From Lewinellaceae bacterium (GTDB lineage Bacteria; Bacteroidota; Bacteroidia; Chitinophagales; Saprospiraceae), in the NCBI GenBank assembly GCA_020636155.1, contig JACJYM010000007.1, positions 95,669-159,668 of the forward strand: a DNA stretch of 64,000 bases, written 5' to 3'. Every line of letters begins with the position of its first letter. Position 1 is the first letter of the stretch. The notes below the pieces were generated by a model. That model was not told the DNA's origin. It did not search any database and saw nothing but the letters and a program-made list of their open reading frames with translations. The position numbers and the translations under genes were made by a program. Positions 55,833-64,000 of the stretch are shown piece by piece.

Positions 55833-57968
55833 ATGAAAAAACTTTCAATTATCATGTTTGCATTTACAATCACAATGTTAGCATGCAAGCAAGAACATCC
55901 TGACTCTGAATTCAAACCAATACAAGTGAAATATCCACACACGAAACAAGACACGATAGTAGAAGATTATTTTGGGCAGAAAATCCCAGATCCTTACCGA
56001 TGGCTGGAGGATGATAATTCTCCGGAGACCAAAGCATGGGTTGTTGAAGAAAATAAGGTTACTGACGAATATCTATCTCAGATACCTTTCCAGGAAAACA
56101 TTCGTAAGAGACTTGAAAAAATATGGAACTATGAAAAGTATTCGTCTCCATTCAAAGAAGGCGATTACTACTATTATTTCAAAAATGATGGTCTCCAGAA
56201 TCAAAGTGTTTTATATCAATCTCAAGGCATCAAAGATGAAGGCACTGTGTTCATTGATCCTAACAAATTTTCTGAAGACGGTACGACCTCACTCGGTGGA
56301 ATGGAATTTAATAATGATGGAAAATACCTTGCTTATGCGATTTCTGAAGGGGGCTCCGATTGGAGAAAAGTATTCGTTATGGACGTTAATACCAAAGAAT
56401 TGCTAAATGATAAACTCGAATGGGTTAAATTTTCCAGCTTAGCATGGAGACAAGATGGTTTCTATTACAGTCGATATCCACAACCGAAAGGAGGAGACGA
56501 ACTGAGTAGTAAAAATGAGTTTCATTCATTGTATTACCATAAGTTAGGCACGAGTCAAGCGGACGACCAATTGATTTATGTTGACAAAGAAAATCCACTT
56601 CGAAATGTCTATGCAACCACGTCAGAGGATGAACGCTTTGTGATTATTTCAACCTCAGAGTCAACCAGTGGAAACGGCTTATATTTTATTGATACTGAAA
56701 AAGATGCGAATAAAATCGTACCCGTCATTACAGATTTTAACAATGATTACAATTTTATCGATAACGAAGGTGATGAATTGTTGGTTTTGACCAATGACAA
56801 TGCTCCCTTGGAGAGATTGGTTATGATTAATACTAACAATCCTTCCAAAGAAACCTGGACTGATATTATTCCAGAATCAAAAGATGCATTAAAAGGAATT
56901 TCTTTAGTCGGTGGAAAAATATTTGCCAATTACATACACGATGCAAGCAGCTTGATAAAAGTATTTGATTCAAAAGGAAAATTTATTCAGGATTTGGCTC
57001 TGCCCGGAATTGGAACATCTGGCGGCGTGAATGGCAAAAAATCAGATGATACTGGATTTTATTCATTTACGTCTTTCATCCGACCAAATACAATATACAG
57101 TCTTAATGCGGAAAATCTGAATTCGGAGGTATTTAGAGAGCCAAAAGTTGATTTTGATTCTGATGCTTATGAAACAAAGCAAGTATGGTACTCTAGCAAA
57201 GATGGAACGAAAGTACCTATGTTTTTGACAATGAAAAAAGGATTGAAAATTGATGGAGAAAGACCTACCCTTCTCTATGGATATGGTGGATTCGACATCA
57301 GTATATTGCCATCTTTTAGTATATCAAGATTACCGATTTTAGAAAATGATGGCATTTATGCAGTCGCCAACATTCGTGGTGGTGGTGAATTTGGCAAAGA
57401 ATGGCATGAAGCAGGTACCAAAGAAAGAAAGCAAAATGTATTTGATGATTTTATAGCCGCGGCAGAAAAGCTGATCGCAGATGGTTACACGAGTAGTGAC
57501 AGATTAGCGATTCAGGGTGGATCGAATGGCGGTTTACTAGTAGGGGCTTGTATGACACAGCGACCGGATTTATTCAAAGTGGCATTCCCTGCGGTTGGCG
57601 TACTTGACATGTTGAGATATCACAAATTTACCATTGGATGGGCATGGGCAGGTGATTATGGTAAAAGTGAGGATGAGGAGGCTTTCAATTACTTGATAAA
57701 ATACTCACCATTGCAAAATATCAAACCAGAAAAATATCCAGCCACCCTAGTAACTACGGCAGACCATGACGATCGTGTTGTCCCCGCTCATAGTTTCAAA
57801 TTCATAGCAGAATTACAGAAAAATCAACAAGGTACCAATCCAACCTTGATAAGGATAGAAACAAGTGCAGGACATGGTGCCGGTAAGCCCACTTCAAAAC
57901 AAATCGAAGAAGCAGCTGACATCCTGTCTTTTATGTTTTTTAATATGAATGTAAGATACCCGGAATAG
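55833..57968 (+). CDS. Prolyl oligopeptidase (S9A family), lipoprotein
   Basis: This 711-aa protein has a lipoprotein-type signal ending TMLAC (Cys18). An N-terminal seven-bladed propeller (about 90-440) starts after QDTIVEDYFGQKIPDPYRWL. The alpha/beta hydrolase domain has Ser564 in QGGSNGGLL, the Asp646/647 region in ADHDDRVVPAHS and His681 in SAGHGAGKP. It cleaves short peptides after proline, here probably in the periplasm or at the outer membrane. It is a single gene with its own promoter and a terminator behind it. Confidence 0.92.
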   Translation: MKKLSIIMFAFTITMLACKQEHPDSEFKPIQVKYPHTKQDTIVEDYFGQKIPDPYRWLEDDNSPETKAWVVEENKVTDEYLSQIPFQENIRKRLEKIWNYEKYSSPFKEGDYYYYFKNDGLQNQSVLYQSQGIKDEGTVFIDPNKFSEDGTTSLGGMEFNNDGKYLAYAISEGGSDWRKVFVMDVNTKELLNDKLEWVKFSSLAWRQDGFYYSRYPQPKGGDELSSKNEFHSLYYHKLGTSQADDQLIYVDKENPLRNVYATTSEDERFVIISTSESTSGNGLYFIDTEKDANKIVPVITDFNNDYNFIDNEGDELLVLTNDNAPLERLVMINTNNPSKETWTDIIPESKDALKGISLVGGKIFANYIHDASSLIKVFDSKGKFIQDLALPGIGTSGGVNGKKSDDTGFYSFTSFIRPNTIYSLNAENLNSEVFREPKVDFDSDAYETKQVWYSSKDGTKVPMFLTMKKGLKIDGERPTLLYGYGGFDISILPSFSISRLPILENDGIYAVANIRGGGEFGKEWHEAGTKERKQNVFDDFIAAAEKLIADGYTSSDRLAIQGGSNGGLLVGACMTQRPDLFKVAFPAVGVLDMLRYHKFTIGWAWAGDYGKSEDEEAFNYLIKYSPLQNIKPEKYPATLVTTADHDDRVVPAHSFKFIAELQKNQQGTNPTLIRIETSAGHGAGKPTSKQIEEAADILSFMFFNMNVRYPE

Positions 57969-57999
57969 AATAAAGGCAATAAGAAAAAGATGCTAATCC

Positions 58000-58041
58000 T
58001 CAATAATAAAGGGCTAATGTGATTTAGACCTTTATTATTGA
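58000..58041. terminator. Bidirectional intrinsic terminator between convergent genes
   Basis: TCAATAATAAAGG (58000-58012) pairs perfectly with CCTTTATTATTGA (58029-58041), with four more pairs (CTAA/TTAG) inside. It separates the convergent genes ending at 57968 and 58051. Confidence 0.75.
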
Positions 58042-58050
58042 ATCATATCA

Positions 58051-58683
58051 TTATTGAAATCGGTAATCAAATCCTAGGGAGAAATCACCTTGAAGAATTG
58101 GGCTGTTACTATAAACAGACACACCAGGACTTACCCCGCCTGAGTCTATACCTAAAAATAGTCCTCCGCCCTCAAATACCAAAGGTAGAATAAAGCGACC
58201 TTGAAATCTCAATCTTACATTATCGTTAATGTCGTACTTAGCGCCAGCACCAAAATTGACACCAAAAAAAGTTTTACTTCCAAAGTCTTTTGCATCAAAA
58301 TAGATGGCGCCTAATCCAAATATAGAATACGGTCTCAAATCATTCTCAGCAAAATATTGTACTGCCCTATTGAGCTGAAATATATGGATAGTAAGATCAC
58401 TTCGTTGATAATCCGTATTATAATACGGATTCCCAAAATACTCAAGTTCAGAACTGGCGGCAAAAGTGTATTCAAATTCCATGGCTGCATTGCCAAATTC
58501 TCTACCAATGACAAGACCAAACTCAGGCGATGGTCCTATATCAATATATCCTTCATATAGTTGGATACTTCCGTTTAACAAATATCCCCCTTTTACACCA
58601 AAATAATTTGAATTCTGGGCAAGAGTATTGGTAATAGTCCAGTGCACACACGAAAGGAAAACAATTATAAATATTTTTTTCAT
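58051..58683 (-). CDS. Outer-membrane beta-barrel protein
   Basis: This 210-aa protein has a signal peptide (about 1-22, ends TLAQ). It shows alternating strands such as FGVKGGYLLNGSIQLYEGYI and FGLGAIYFDAKDFG, and a C-terminal aromatic strand LGFDYRF. It resembles the small eight-stranded porin or OmpA-like barrels of Bacteroidota; substrate unknown. It is 75 bp downstream of another small barrel on the same strand. Confidence 0.75.
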   Translation of the reverse strand: MKKIFIIVFLSCVHWTITNTLAQNSNYFGVKGGYLLNGSIQLYEGYIDIGPSPEFGLVIGREFGNAAMEFEYTFAASSELEYFGNPYYNTDYQRSDLTIHIFQLNRAVQYFAENDLRPYSIFGLGAIYFDAKDFGSKTFFGVNFGAGAKYDINDNVRLRFQGRFILPLVFEGGGLFLGIDSGGVSPGVSVYSNSPILQGDFSLGFDYRFQ

Positions 58684-58758
58684 ATTCTAAAACTTTAATA
58701 TTATGTTGAAAAATTTCATTCTTTTTAAAAGGACTTCTAATATGTAGACTCTCACGTT

Positions 58759-59229
58759 CTAATTAAAAATATTATACCTCATCGTAAACGCAGCATTGGC
58801 ATTGGACCAGCCGCCTTTACCAAAAAGATACCACGTCGGCTGCCAATCCACTTGAAAATTTAGCTTTCTGAACATTCTCCAATCGAACCCTATAATTCCA
58901 GCTGGGCCATATTGAGATTTATCCCATCTTGCGCCAAAGCCGGCGCCAATGATCGCAGACAACTTATGATTAGAAGATAGTGCTGCGAGTTTTTCAATTA
59001 AAAAATTGGTCGTAAATCCATTGTTTTCTTGGTTAAAAAAATTGGAAGTTGCTAGGAGTTCTAAGGCTGTCTTGTTATTTTCGAAATGCCACTTGACGGA
59101 AACGCCTGATTCGCCGCCAACTCGCAGACCCGCAGAAAATTCTCCTCCAGCTTCATAATCACTTTGAGCATTAACGATATTTAAACCAAAAATAAGGGTT
59201 AACAGTAATAGAAAATTTTTTCTTCTCAT
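58759..59229 (-). CDS. Small outer-membrane beta-barrel-like protein
   Basis: This 156-aa protein has a signal peptide (about 1-21, ends VNAQ). It is rich in Gly and aromatics with strands such as FSAGLRVGGESGVSVKWHF and IGAGFGARWDKSQYG, and ends FTMRYNIFN. It is shorter than the usual eight-stranded barrels. Function unknown. Confidence 0.65.
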   Translation of the reverse strand: MRRKNFLLLLTLIFGLNIVNAQSDYEAGGEFSAGLRVGGESGVSVKWHFENNKTALELLATSNFFNQENNGFTTNFLIEKLAALSSNHKLSAIIGAGFGARWDKSQYGPAGIIGFDWRMFRKLNFQVDWQPTWYLFGKGGWSNANAAFTMRYNIFN

Positions 59230-59248
59230 AAATATTGAATTTAATTCG

Positions 59249-59256
59249 CAAAACTA
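59249..59256 (-). promoter_or_regulatory. Candidate -7 element of the small barrel gene at 58759-59229
   Basis: TAGTTTTG on the minus strand, 19 bp before the ATG at 59229. A TTTG lies 14 bp further upstream, shorter than the usual spacing. Confidence 0.35.
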
Positions 59257-59406
59257 AGAATTGATGGGTTCAAAAGAAAATTAAATATACGTTGAAGCAC
59301 AATCTCAGTTTAATATTCGTTTCTAAGAGGCTAAGTTGAATATAGAAATACCTGAAACTTTGTAAGAATTTGAAATTTAGAATTTATAACGCAGAAAGTA
59401 CCAATC

Positions 59407-59991
59407 ATGAAAATTAGATTATTGTTGGCTTCCACGCTGATTTTGCTTCACAGCTTGATTCTAAAAGCTCAAATATCCAGTGAAGTCTATGCTTATATTG
59501 AGGTATCTCATAGTGAGTTATTGACTCAATCGGGATTGGATGGAGGTGCCAGCTACGAACTTGAAAATCCTTTCGAATTTGGTCTTAGGTTTAGAGTAAG
59601 ACTGTCTGCAAAATTAAAATTAGAAACAGGCATCACTCTGTACAATGCCAAAGTCATTATATCCGCCGGACCTTCTCCTTTCAATCTCCCTGATCGCAAG
59701 GAATCTATAGAGTTATTGAGTTTTCCGGCACTGATCAACTATGACATTGGCAAAAATTATTATCTCTGTGGTGGAATATTGTTAGATTTTCAAACCCGTA
59801 AAAGGTCTTTTGATTCACAATCTGGGATTGCTTATGAAATCGGGATTGGGAAAAAGATATTTTTCGATAATATTATCGTAACGATTAGCCCAAACTTTAA
59901 ACGACATAATGTGATACAATTTGAAAGCAACTATTATCCTGAAAAATTGACGGAATTAGGGATTCTCGTAGGATTGGGTTATGCATTTTAA
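59407..59991 (+). CDS. PorT-like outer-membrane beta-barrel protein
   Basis: This 194-aa protein has a signal peptide (about 1-21, ends LKAQ). Its strand patterns fit the outer-membrane beta-barrel (PorT-like) family, with FEFGLRFRVRLSAKLKLETG in the middle and a final strand LGILVGLGYAF. Function unknown. It converges on the ABC exporter gene with only a 19-bp gap and no clear terminator. Confidence 0.7.
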   Translation: MKIRLLLASTLILLHSLILKAQISSEVYAYIEVSHSELLTQSGLDGGASYELENPFEFGLRFRVRLSAKLKLETGITLYNAKVIISAGPSPFNLPDRKESIELLSFPALINYDIGKNYYLCGGILLDFQTRKRSFDSQSGIAYEIGIGKKIFFDNIIVTISPNFKRHNVIQFESNYYPEKLTELGILVGLGYAF

Positions 59992-60010
59992 TATTGGATG
60001 GTTACAAACT

Positions 60011-61774
60011 CTACACCTCCACCCCTTCTTTGAATTGCATTTCATACAACTCGCGATAGTATCCGTCATCATTCAAAAGCAAATCGTCGTGTCTGCCTCG
60101 CTCAATGATTTTACCTTTCTTCATCACGAGAATCTGGTCTGCATGCTGAATCGTTGATAATCGGTGAGCTATGACAATACTCGTTCTGCGCTTTATCAAC
60201 TTTTCGATAGCATTCTGAATGATGCCTTCTGTCTCCACATCAATAGATGACGTGGCTTCGTCAAGTATCAGAATATCGGGGTCAAAAACCATGGCTCTTA
60301 CAAAGGAAATGAGCTGACGCTGACCATGCGAGAGGTTGTTTCCTCGTTCCATAATCACATAATCATATCCTCCCGGTAACACTTCAAAAAAAGAATGAGC
60401 CCCTATGGTCTTAGCCGCATTAATGACTTTTTCTAAACTTATTGAGCTGTCATTTAATGTGATATTTTCATACAGCGTACCTGTAAAAAGAAAAACATCC
60501 TGTAGCACCATCGCCATTCTTCGGCGTAGAGAAAACATTTCATAATCCCTTATATTATTACCATCAATGGAAATCTCTCCTGATTGTATTTCGTAAAAAC
60601 GGTTAAGGACATTGACTATTGAAGTTTTTCCTGATCCGGTACTACCTACCAAGGCAATGGTATCTCCTGGTCGAGCTTCAAAAGAAATATTTTTCAATAC
60701 TAAATTTTCACCGTCATAAGCAAAATCCACTTTATCGAATCGTATATCGCCTTTCAATTTAGCGACTTCGATTTTTCCATCATTGGCGATTACGCTATTA
60801 TCATCTAGAACCTTAAAAACTCTCTCACTTGCCACTAAACCCATCTGTAGGGTATTAAATTTGTCAGCTAGCATTCGTACTGGTCTGAAAAGCATATCCA
60901 AAAACATTGGGAATGCCACCAAGGCTCCAAAAGTAACATAATCTTGAAGATAGGCTTTGGCTCCGAGCCAAACCATGAGTGCCAGACCGATGGCAGAAAT
61001 TAATTCCACGACAGGAAAAAACACCGCATAATATAAAACCGCCTTGAGGTTCGCATCGGTATACCGGTGGTTAATTTGCTTAAATTTTTCTCTCTCCTTC
61101 TGTTGAGCATTAAAAATCTTGATGGTACGCATACCACTGATACGTTCTTGCATGAAGGCATTCAGATTGGAAATTTCTTTTCTTACGTTTTGAAATGAAA
61201 CCTTTACTTTTTCTTTGAAAACGTAAGTCGCTAAGACCATAAATGGCAAAGTAATCACACATATAATTGCCAATTGCCAACTTGTGTAAAACATAATCGC
61301 AAGTACCGCAACGACGGTCAGTATGTCAGCAATTATAGTAATGACACCCTGTGTAAAAATCTCATTGATGGCCTCGATATCGCTGATGGTTCTAGTCGTT
61401 GAAGTACCAATGGGATTTTGATCAAAATATCTCAACTTCAACCCAGTGATATGCTTAAATACCCTAACCCTGAGATCTCTTATCACGGATTGTCCCAGAC
61501 GGGCTGTTCCGTAAATGAATTGATATCTAAAGACAACATTTAACATCAAGAGAGCCACATAAAGACCCATGAGCCACCAGATGCCTGACATATTGCCCGG
61601 CAAGATGTTTTGATCTACTATCATCTTAACAATATAAGGTGACATCGTCGAAATGGGGGCTAATATAATCGCCAAAAACAGACTCCAAATCAGCAAACTC
61701 TTATAAGGAGTAGCCAATCGAACGACCCTTCGTAATAGCTGCCAATCCAATGATTTTTTGTCTGATTTTTCCAT
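60011..61774 (-). CDS. ABC exporter, fused permease and ATPase (MsbA-like)
   Basis: This 587-aa protein starts at ATG 61774 (MEKSDKKSLDW); a longer start (TTG 61807) would run into radC. Six membrane helices lie in about 30-310, then an ATPase domain with Walker A GSTGSGKTS, signature LSHGQ (in place of LSGGQ), Walker B ILILDEATS and H-loop IAHRLST. Half-transporters of this type export lipids or drugs as homodimers. It lies 13 bp downstream of radC. Confidence 0.88.
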   Translation of the reverse strand: MEKSDKKSLDWQLLRRVVRLATPYKSLLIWSLFLAIILAPISTMSPYIVKMIVDQNILPGNMSGIWWLMGLYVALLMLNVVFRYQFIYGTARLGQSVIRDLRVRVFKHITGLKLRYFDQNPIGTSTTRTISDIEAINEIFTQGVITIIADILTVVAVLAIMFYTSWQLAIICVITLPFMVLATYVFKEKVKVSFQNVRKEISNLNAFMQERISGMRTIKIFNAQQKEREKFKQINHRYTDANLKAVLYYAVFFPVVELISAIGLALMVWLGAKAYLQDYVTFGALVAFPMFLDMLFRPVRMLADKFNTLQMGLVASERVFKVLDDNSVIANDGKIEVAKLKGDIRFDKVDFAYDGENLVLKNISFEARPGDTIALVGSTGSGKTSIVNVLNRFYEIQSGEISIDGNNIRDYEMFSLRRRMAMVLQDVFLFTGTLYENITLNDSSISLEKVINAAKTIGAHSFFEVLPGGYDYVIMERGNNLSHGQRQLISFVRAMVFDPDILILDEATSSIDVETEGIIQNAIEKLIKRRTSIVIAHRLSTIQHADQILVMKKGKIIERGRHDDLLLNDDGYYRELYEMQFKEGVEV

Positions 61775-61787
61775 TAAAATTATTTTA

Positions 61788-62486
61788 CTAAACCAATCCT
61801 TCGTCAATAAAACTTAAATAATTTTTATTGGCAATAATTATATGATCCAATAAATTGACATCCATAAACTCGCAAGCCTCTTTGACTTTTTGCGTGAGTC
61901 GAATATCCTCTTTACTCGGTTTAATATTACCCGAAGGATGATTATGTAACAACACAATTGAACTTGCAAGGTTGTCAATGGCCGATTTAAATATCAATTT
62001 TATATCCACCACGGTGGCACTGACACCGCCTTTAGATATCAGCTCCTTTTTGATTATTTTATTGCTTTTATTTAATAGTAGAACCCAAAACTCCTCTACC
62101 TGTAAGTCCGAGAGGTAAGGCGACATAATATCAAAAATGTCTTTGCTGCTTTTAATGCTTTCGATATCTTCGGCTTCGCTGACCTGCCTTCTACGGCCAA
62201 GCTCGAGAGCAGCTGCAATGACTATTGCACGGGCTTCCCCGATTCCCTTAAACTTAGTGAGTTCTTTAATGCTTAATTTTCCGAGATTATTTAGCGAATT
62301 ATCAACCGCTTGGAGCATTTTTCTTGATAAATCCACCGCACTTTCGCCAGGAATTCCCGATCCAATCAATATGGCTAACAACTCAGAATCAGTCAGTACA
62401 CTCCTACCCTTTTCGAGGAGTTTTTCCCTTGGTCTGTCTTCTAATGACCAAGATTTAATGGAGGTATTGGGCTGCTTTTTATCCAA
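61788..62486 (-). CDS. radC: RadC/JAB-domain protein, TTG start
   Basis: This 232-aa protein has an N-terminal helix-hairpin-helix part (LTKFKGIGEARAIVI, about 76-90). The C-terminal JAB metal-binding motif is HNHPSGN with His181, His183 and Asp194. The historical DNA-repair role of RadC is doubtful; the molecular function is not established. The start is TTG at 62486: an in-frame TAA lies three codons upstream and the conserved SWSLEDRPREKLL begins soon after. It lies 6 bp downstream of the cystathionine-enzyme gene. Confidence 0.88.
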   Translation of the reverse strand: MDKKQPNTSIKSWSLEDRPREKLLEKGRSVLTDSELLAILIGSGIPGESAVDLSRKMLQAVDNSLNNLGKLSIKELTKFKGIGEARAIVIAAALELGRRRQVSEAEDIESIKSSKDIFDIMSPYLSDLQVEEFWVLLLNKSNKIIKKELISKGGVSATVVDIKLIFKSAIDNLASSIVLLHNHPSGNIKPSKEDIRLTQKVKEACEFMDVNLLDHIIIANKNYLSFIDEGLV

Positions 62487-62492
62487 AAAAGT

Positions 62493-63638
62493 TTATATTT
62501 TATTCAATGCCTTGCTTAAATCTTCGATTAAATCGTCCACATCTTCTATACCCACACTCAGCCTGATTAAACTGTCTGTTAGTCCCACTTTTAGCCTTTC
62601 TTCTTTGGGTATTGAGGCATGAGTCATAGACGCCGGATGCCCTATCAATGATTCCACACCACCCAGCGATTCTGCCAATGAAAAATAGTGGGTATTGCTC
62701 AGTATTTTTCTGGCGGCTGATTCAGTATTCTCGACTAAATCAAAAGAAATCATGGCTCCGAAGTGCTTCATTTGCTTTTTGGCAACCTCATGATTTGGAT
62801 GAGTCGCCAATCCCGGAAAATACACTTTCGATACCCTTGGATGATGACTTAAGAAATCGGCAATTTTCTCTGCATTCTCACAAGCTCTTTGTACTCGTAC
62901 ATGCAAGGTCTTAATACCACGAAGTATCAAAAAACAATCTTGAGGACCGGGGACAGCACCGGCAGCATTCTGGATAAATCTCAATTTTTCGGCATCCGTT
63001 TCCGATTTACAAATGATGGCTCCATGTACCACATCAGAATGCCCGCCCAGATATTTTGTTGCGCTGTGTAACACCATATCGGCACCCAATTCCAAGGGTC
63101 TTTGCAGATAAGGAGTTGCGAATGTATTGTCAACACAGACTTTGACATTTTTAGACTTAGCAACTTGACACATTTTTTGAATGTCAATAATATTCAACAT
63201 TGGATTCGTCGGTGTCTCTATCCACACCAATTTTGTCTTATCATTCAATGCATTTACCAGCTCCTTTTCATCATGCATATCAATAAATAAGAACTTGATA
63301 CCATACTGGGCATATAATTTGGTCATCAATCTGTACGAACCGCCATACAAATCATTGGTACTTATCACTTCATCACCTGGTGATAAGGTTTTAAGAACTG
63401 CGTCTAGTGCGGCCAGCCCACTAGAAAAACAAATGGCATTCACCCCTCCTTCTAAAGCCGTGAGATTACTCTCTAGCACTGTTCTCGTTGGGTTTTGTGT
63501 ACGGGCATATTCATAACCTTTATGGACTCCTGGTTCCTCTTGTACGTAAGTAGATGTTTGAAAAATCGGCGTCATAATAGCTCCGGTAGATGGATCGGGT
63601 TGCACTCCAGCATGTATTGTTTTCGTATTGAATTTCAT
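62493..63638 (-). CDS. Cystathionine gamma-synthase / beta-lyase family PLP enzyme
   Basis: This 381-aa protein of the Cys/Met metabolism PLP family has PLP lysine Lys195 in HSATKYLGGHSD. It also carries FSSGLAALDAVLK and TPTNPMLNI, and ends with SLGGVESLIGHPASMTHA, a hallmark of the family. The members (gamma-synthase, gamma-lyase, beta-lyase) cannot be told apart safely by eye. It is the first gene of the row that continues with radC and the ABC exporter. Confidence 0.88.
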   Translation of the reverse strand: MKFNTKTIHAGVQPDPSTGAIMTPIFQTSTYVQEEPGVHKGYEYARTQNPTRTVLESNLTALEGGVNAICFSSGLAALDAVLKTLSPGDEVISTNDLYGGSYRLMTKLYAQYGIKFLFIDMHDEKELVNALNDKTKLVWIETPTNPMLNIIDIQKMCQVAKSKNVKVCVDNTFATPYLQRPLELGADMVLHSATKYLGGHSDVVHGAIICKSETDAEKLRFIQNAAGAVPGPQDCFLILRGIKTLHVRVQRACENAEKIADFLSHHPRVSKVYFPGLATHPNHEVAKKQMKHFGAMISFDLVENTESAARKILSNTHYFSLAESLGGVESLIGHPASMTHASIPKEERLKVGLTDSLIRLSVGIEDVDDLIEDLSKALNKI

Positions 63639-63871
63639 CGATTCTTATTTTATTATTTCATGTCAATTAGTAAGGCAAAGATGTTAAAAATAATTGATAA
63701 TAATTGAGATAGAGGATGTAGATACCTTTCAATTCTTAACAATATAATTGTTCAATTGGTGGGGAAGTTCATAGGATACAGAATGTTAATGTCAAAAAAG
63801 TATTGCCCTACTACCAGGAATAATTTCCTCGTATCAAACGAAACAATTATCTTTAACCCATACTTTTTAAT

Positions 63872-64000
63872 ATGATGACCTTAACGGATCAAAATATACG
63901 ACACCTCAAGCCAATTTTTCACGGAGATAGGAAGTGGATGGGATTGTTTTTTGGTTATGACCAAGGTCTAGCCTCTGGGATAAAAGGTCTTGAAGGTCAC
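63872..64000 (+). CDS. Start of an unidentified gene, cut by the window edge
   Basis: 43 codons are open from ATG 63872 to the edge (MMTLTDQNIRHLKPIFHGDR at the start). No family is recognised from this fragment. It is divergent from the cystathionine-enzyme gene, with about 230 bp between them in which I see no other gene. Confidence 0.4.
   Translation, partial: MMTLTDQNIRHLKPIFHGDRKWMGLFFGYDQGLASGIKGLEGH

Noticed and set aside
61775..61807. Longer ABC exporter start at 61807 overlapping radC
   Set aside because: It would use TTG and overlap radC, while ATG 61774 gives the expected N-terminus 13 bp after radC.

Overview
The window looks like a chromosomal piece of a Bacteroidota bacterium. 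The DNA is AT-rich. Many exported proteins carry type IX secretion (T9SS) C-terminal sorting domains, both type A (a YPNP-like start) and type B (the gliding-motility-associated form). Several genes are preceded by the Bacteroidota -7 promoter motif TAnnTTTG. At least three genes (hemW, radC and a spermidine-synthase-like gene) start with TTG. A marine or particle-associated Saprospirales- or Flavobacteriia-like lineage would fit, but the sequence does not settle the order. No rRNA, tRNA, CRISPR array or transposase gene was recognised.

Layout. (1) 1-1957, minus: N-terminal part of a two-component-regulator-propeller sensor that runs off the left edge. (2) 2136-13063: an array of five near-identical T9SS cargo genes (three intact, all 561 aa, and two frameshifted), two copies of a GxxExxY PD-(D/E)XK-like gene (one intact, one broken), and 13 copies of a GC-rich 90-135 bp repeat at every gene boundary. 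The paralogues are mosaics of shared and divergent blocks. (3) 13102-16050: a large T9SS protein with a decayed thermolysin-like (M4) domain. (4) 16195-33871, all minus: a beta-1,3-glucan (laminarin-type) utilisation locus. In transcription order it encodes an outer-membrane beta-barrel fused to a clan-A glycoside hydrolase, a multi-module lipoprotein, a GH16 endo-glucanase lipoprotein, a GH149-like phosphorylase, a GH17 lipoprotein, a GH30, an MFS transporter fused to GH17, a stand-alone GH17, and a T9SS protein sharing modules with the lipoprotein. It has no SusC/SusD pair. (5) 34440-49285, minus: a tightly packed operon of two membrane-fused spermidine-synthase-like proteins, a small secreted protein and a 3,790-aa cysteine-rich T9SS type B surface protein. 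(6) 49496-64000: mostly housekeeping genes: hemA and hemW, a CHAP amidase, a small membrane protein, a SulP transporter with a beta-carbonic anhydrase, a prolyl oligopeptidase, three small outer-membrane barrels, an ABC exporter, radC and a PLP-dependent cystathionine enzyme. A partial gene reaches the right edge.

How it works together (inference): in the glucan locus, cell-surface enzymes (GH16, GH-barrel, possibly GH17 and GH30) cut beta-1,3/1,6-glucan. The MFS-GH17 protein brings oligosaccharides across the inner membrane. The cytoplasmic GH17 domains and the GH149-like phosphorylase finish degradation to glucose and glucose-1-phosphate. The two best candidates for something not described before are this SusCD-less glucan system with two transporter/barrel-enzyme fusions and a candidate new binding module, and the repeat-bounded mosaic array of T9SS surface proteins with its embedded nuclease-like gene.
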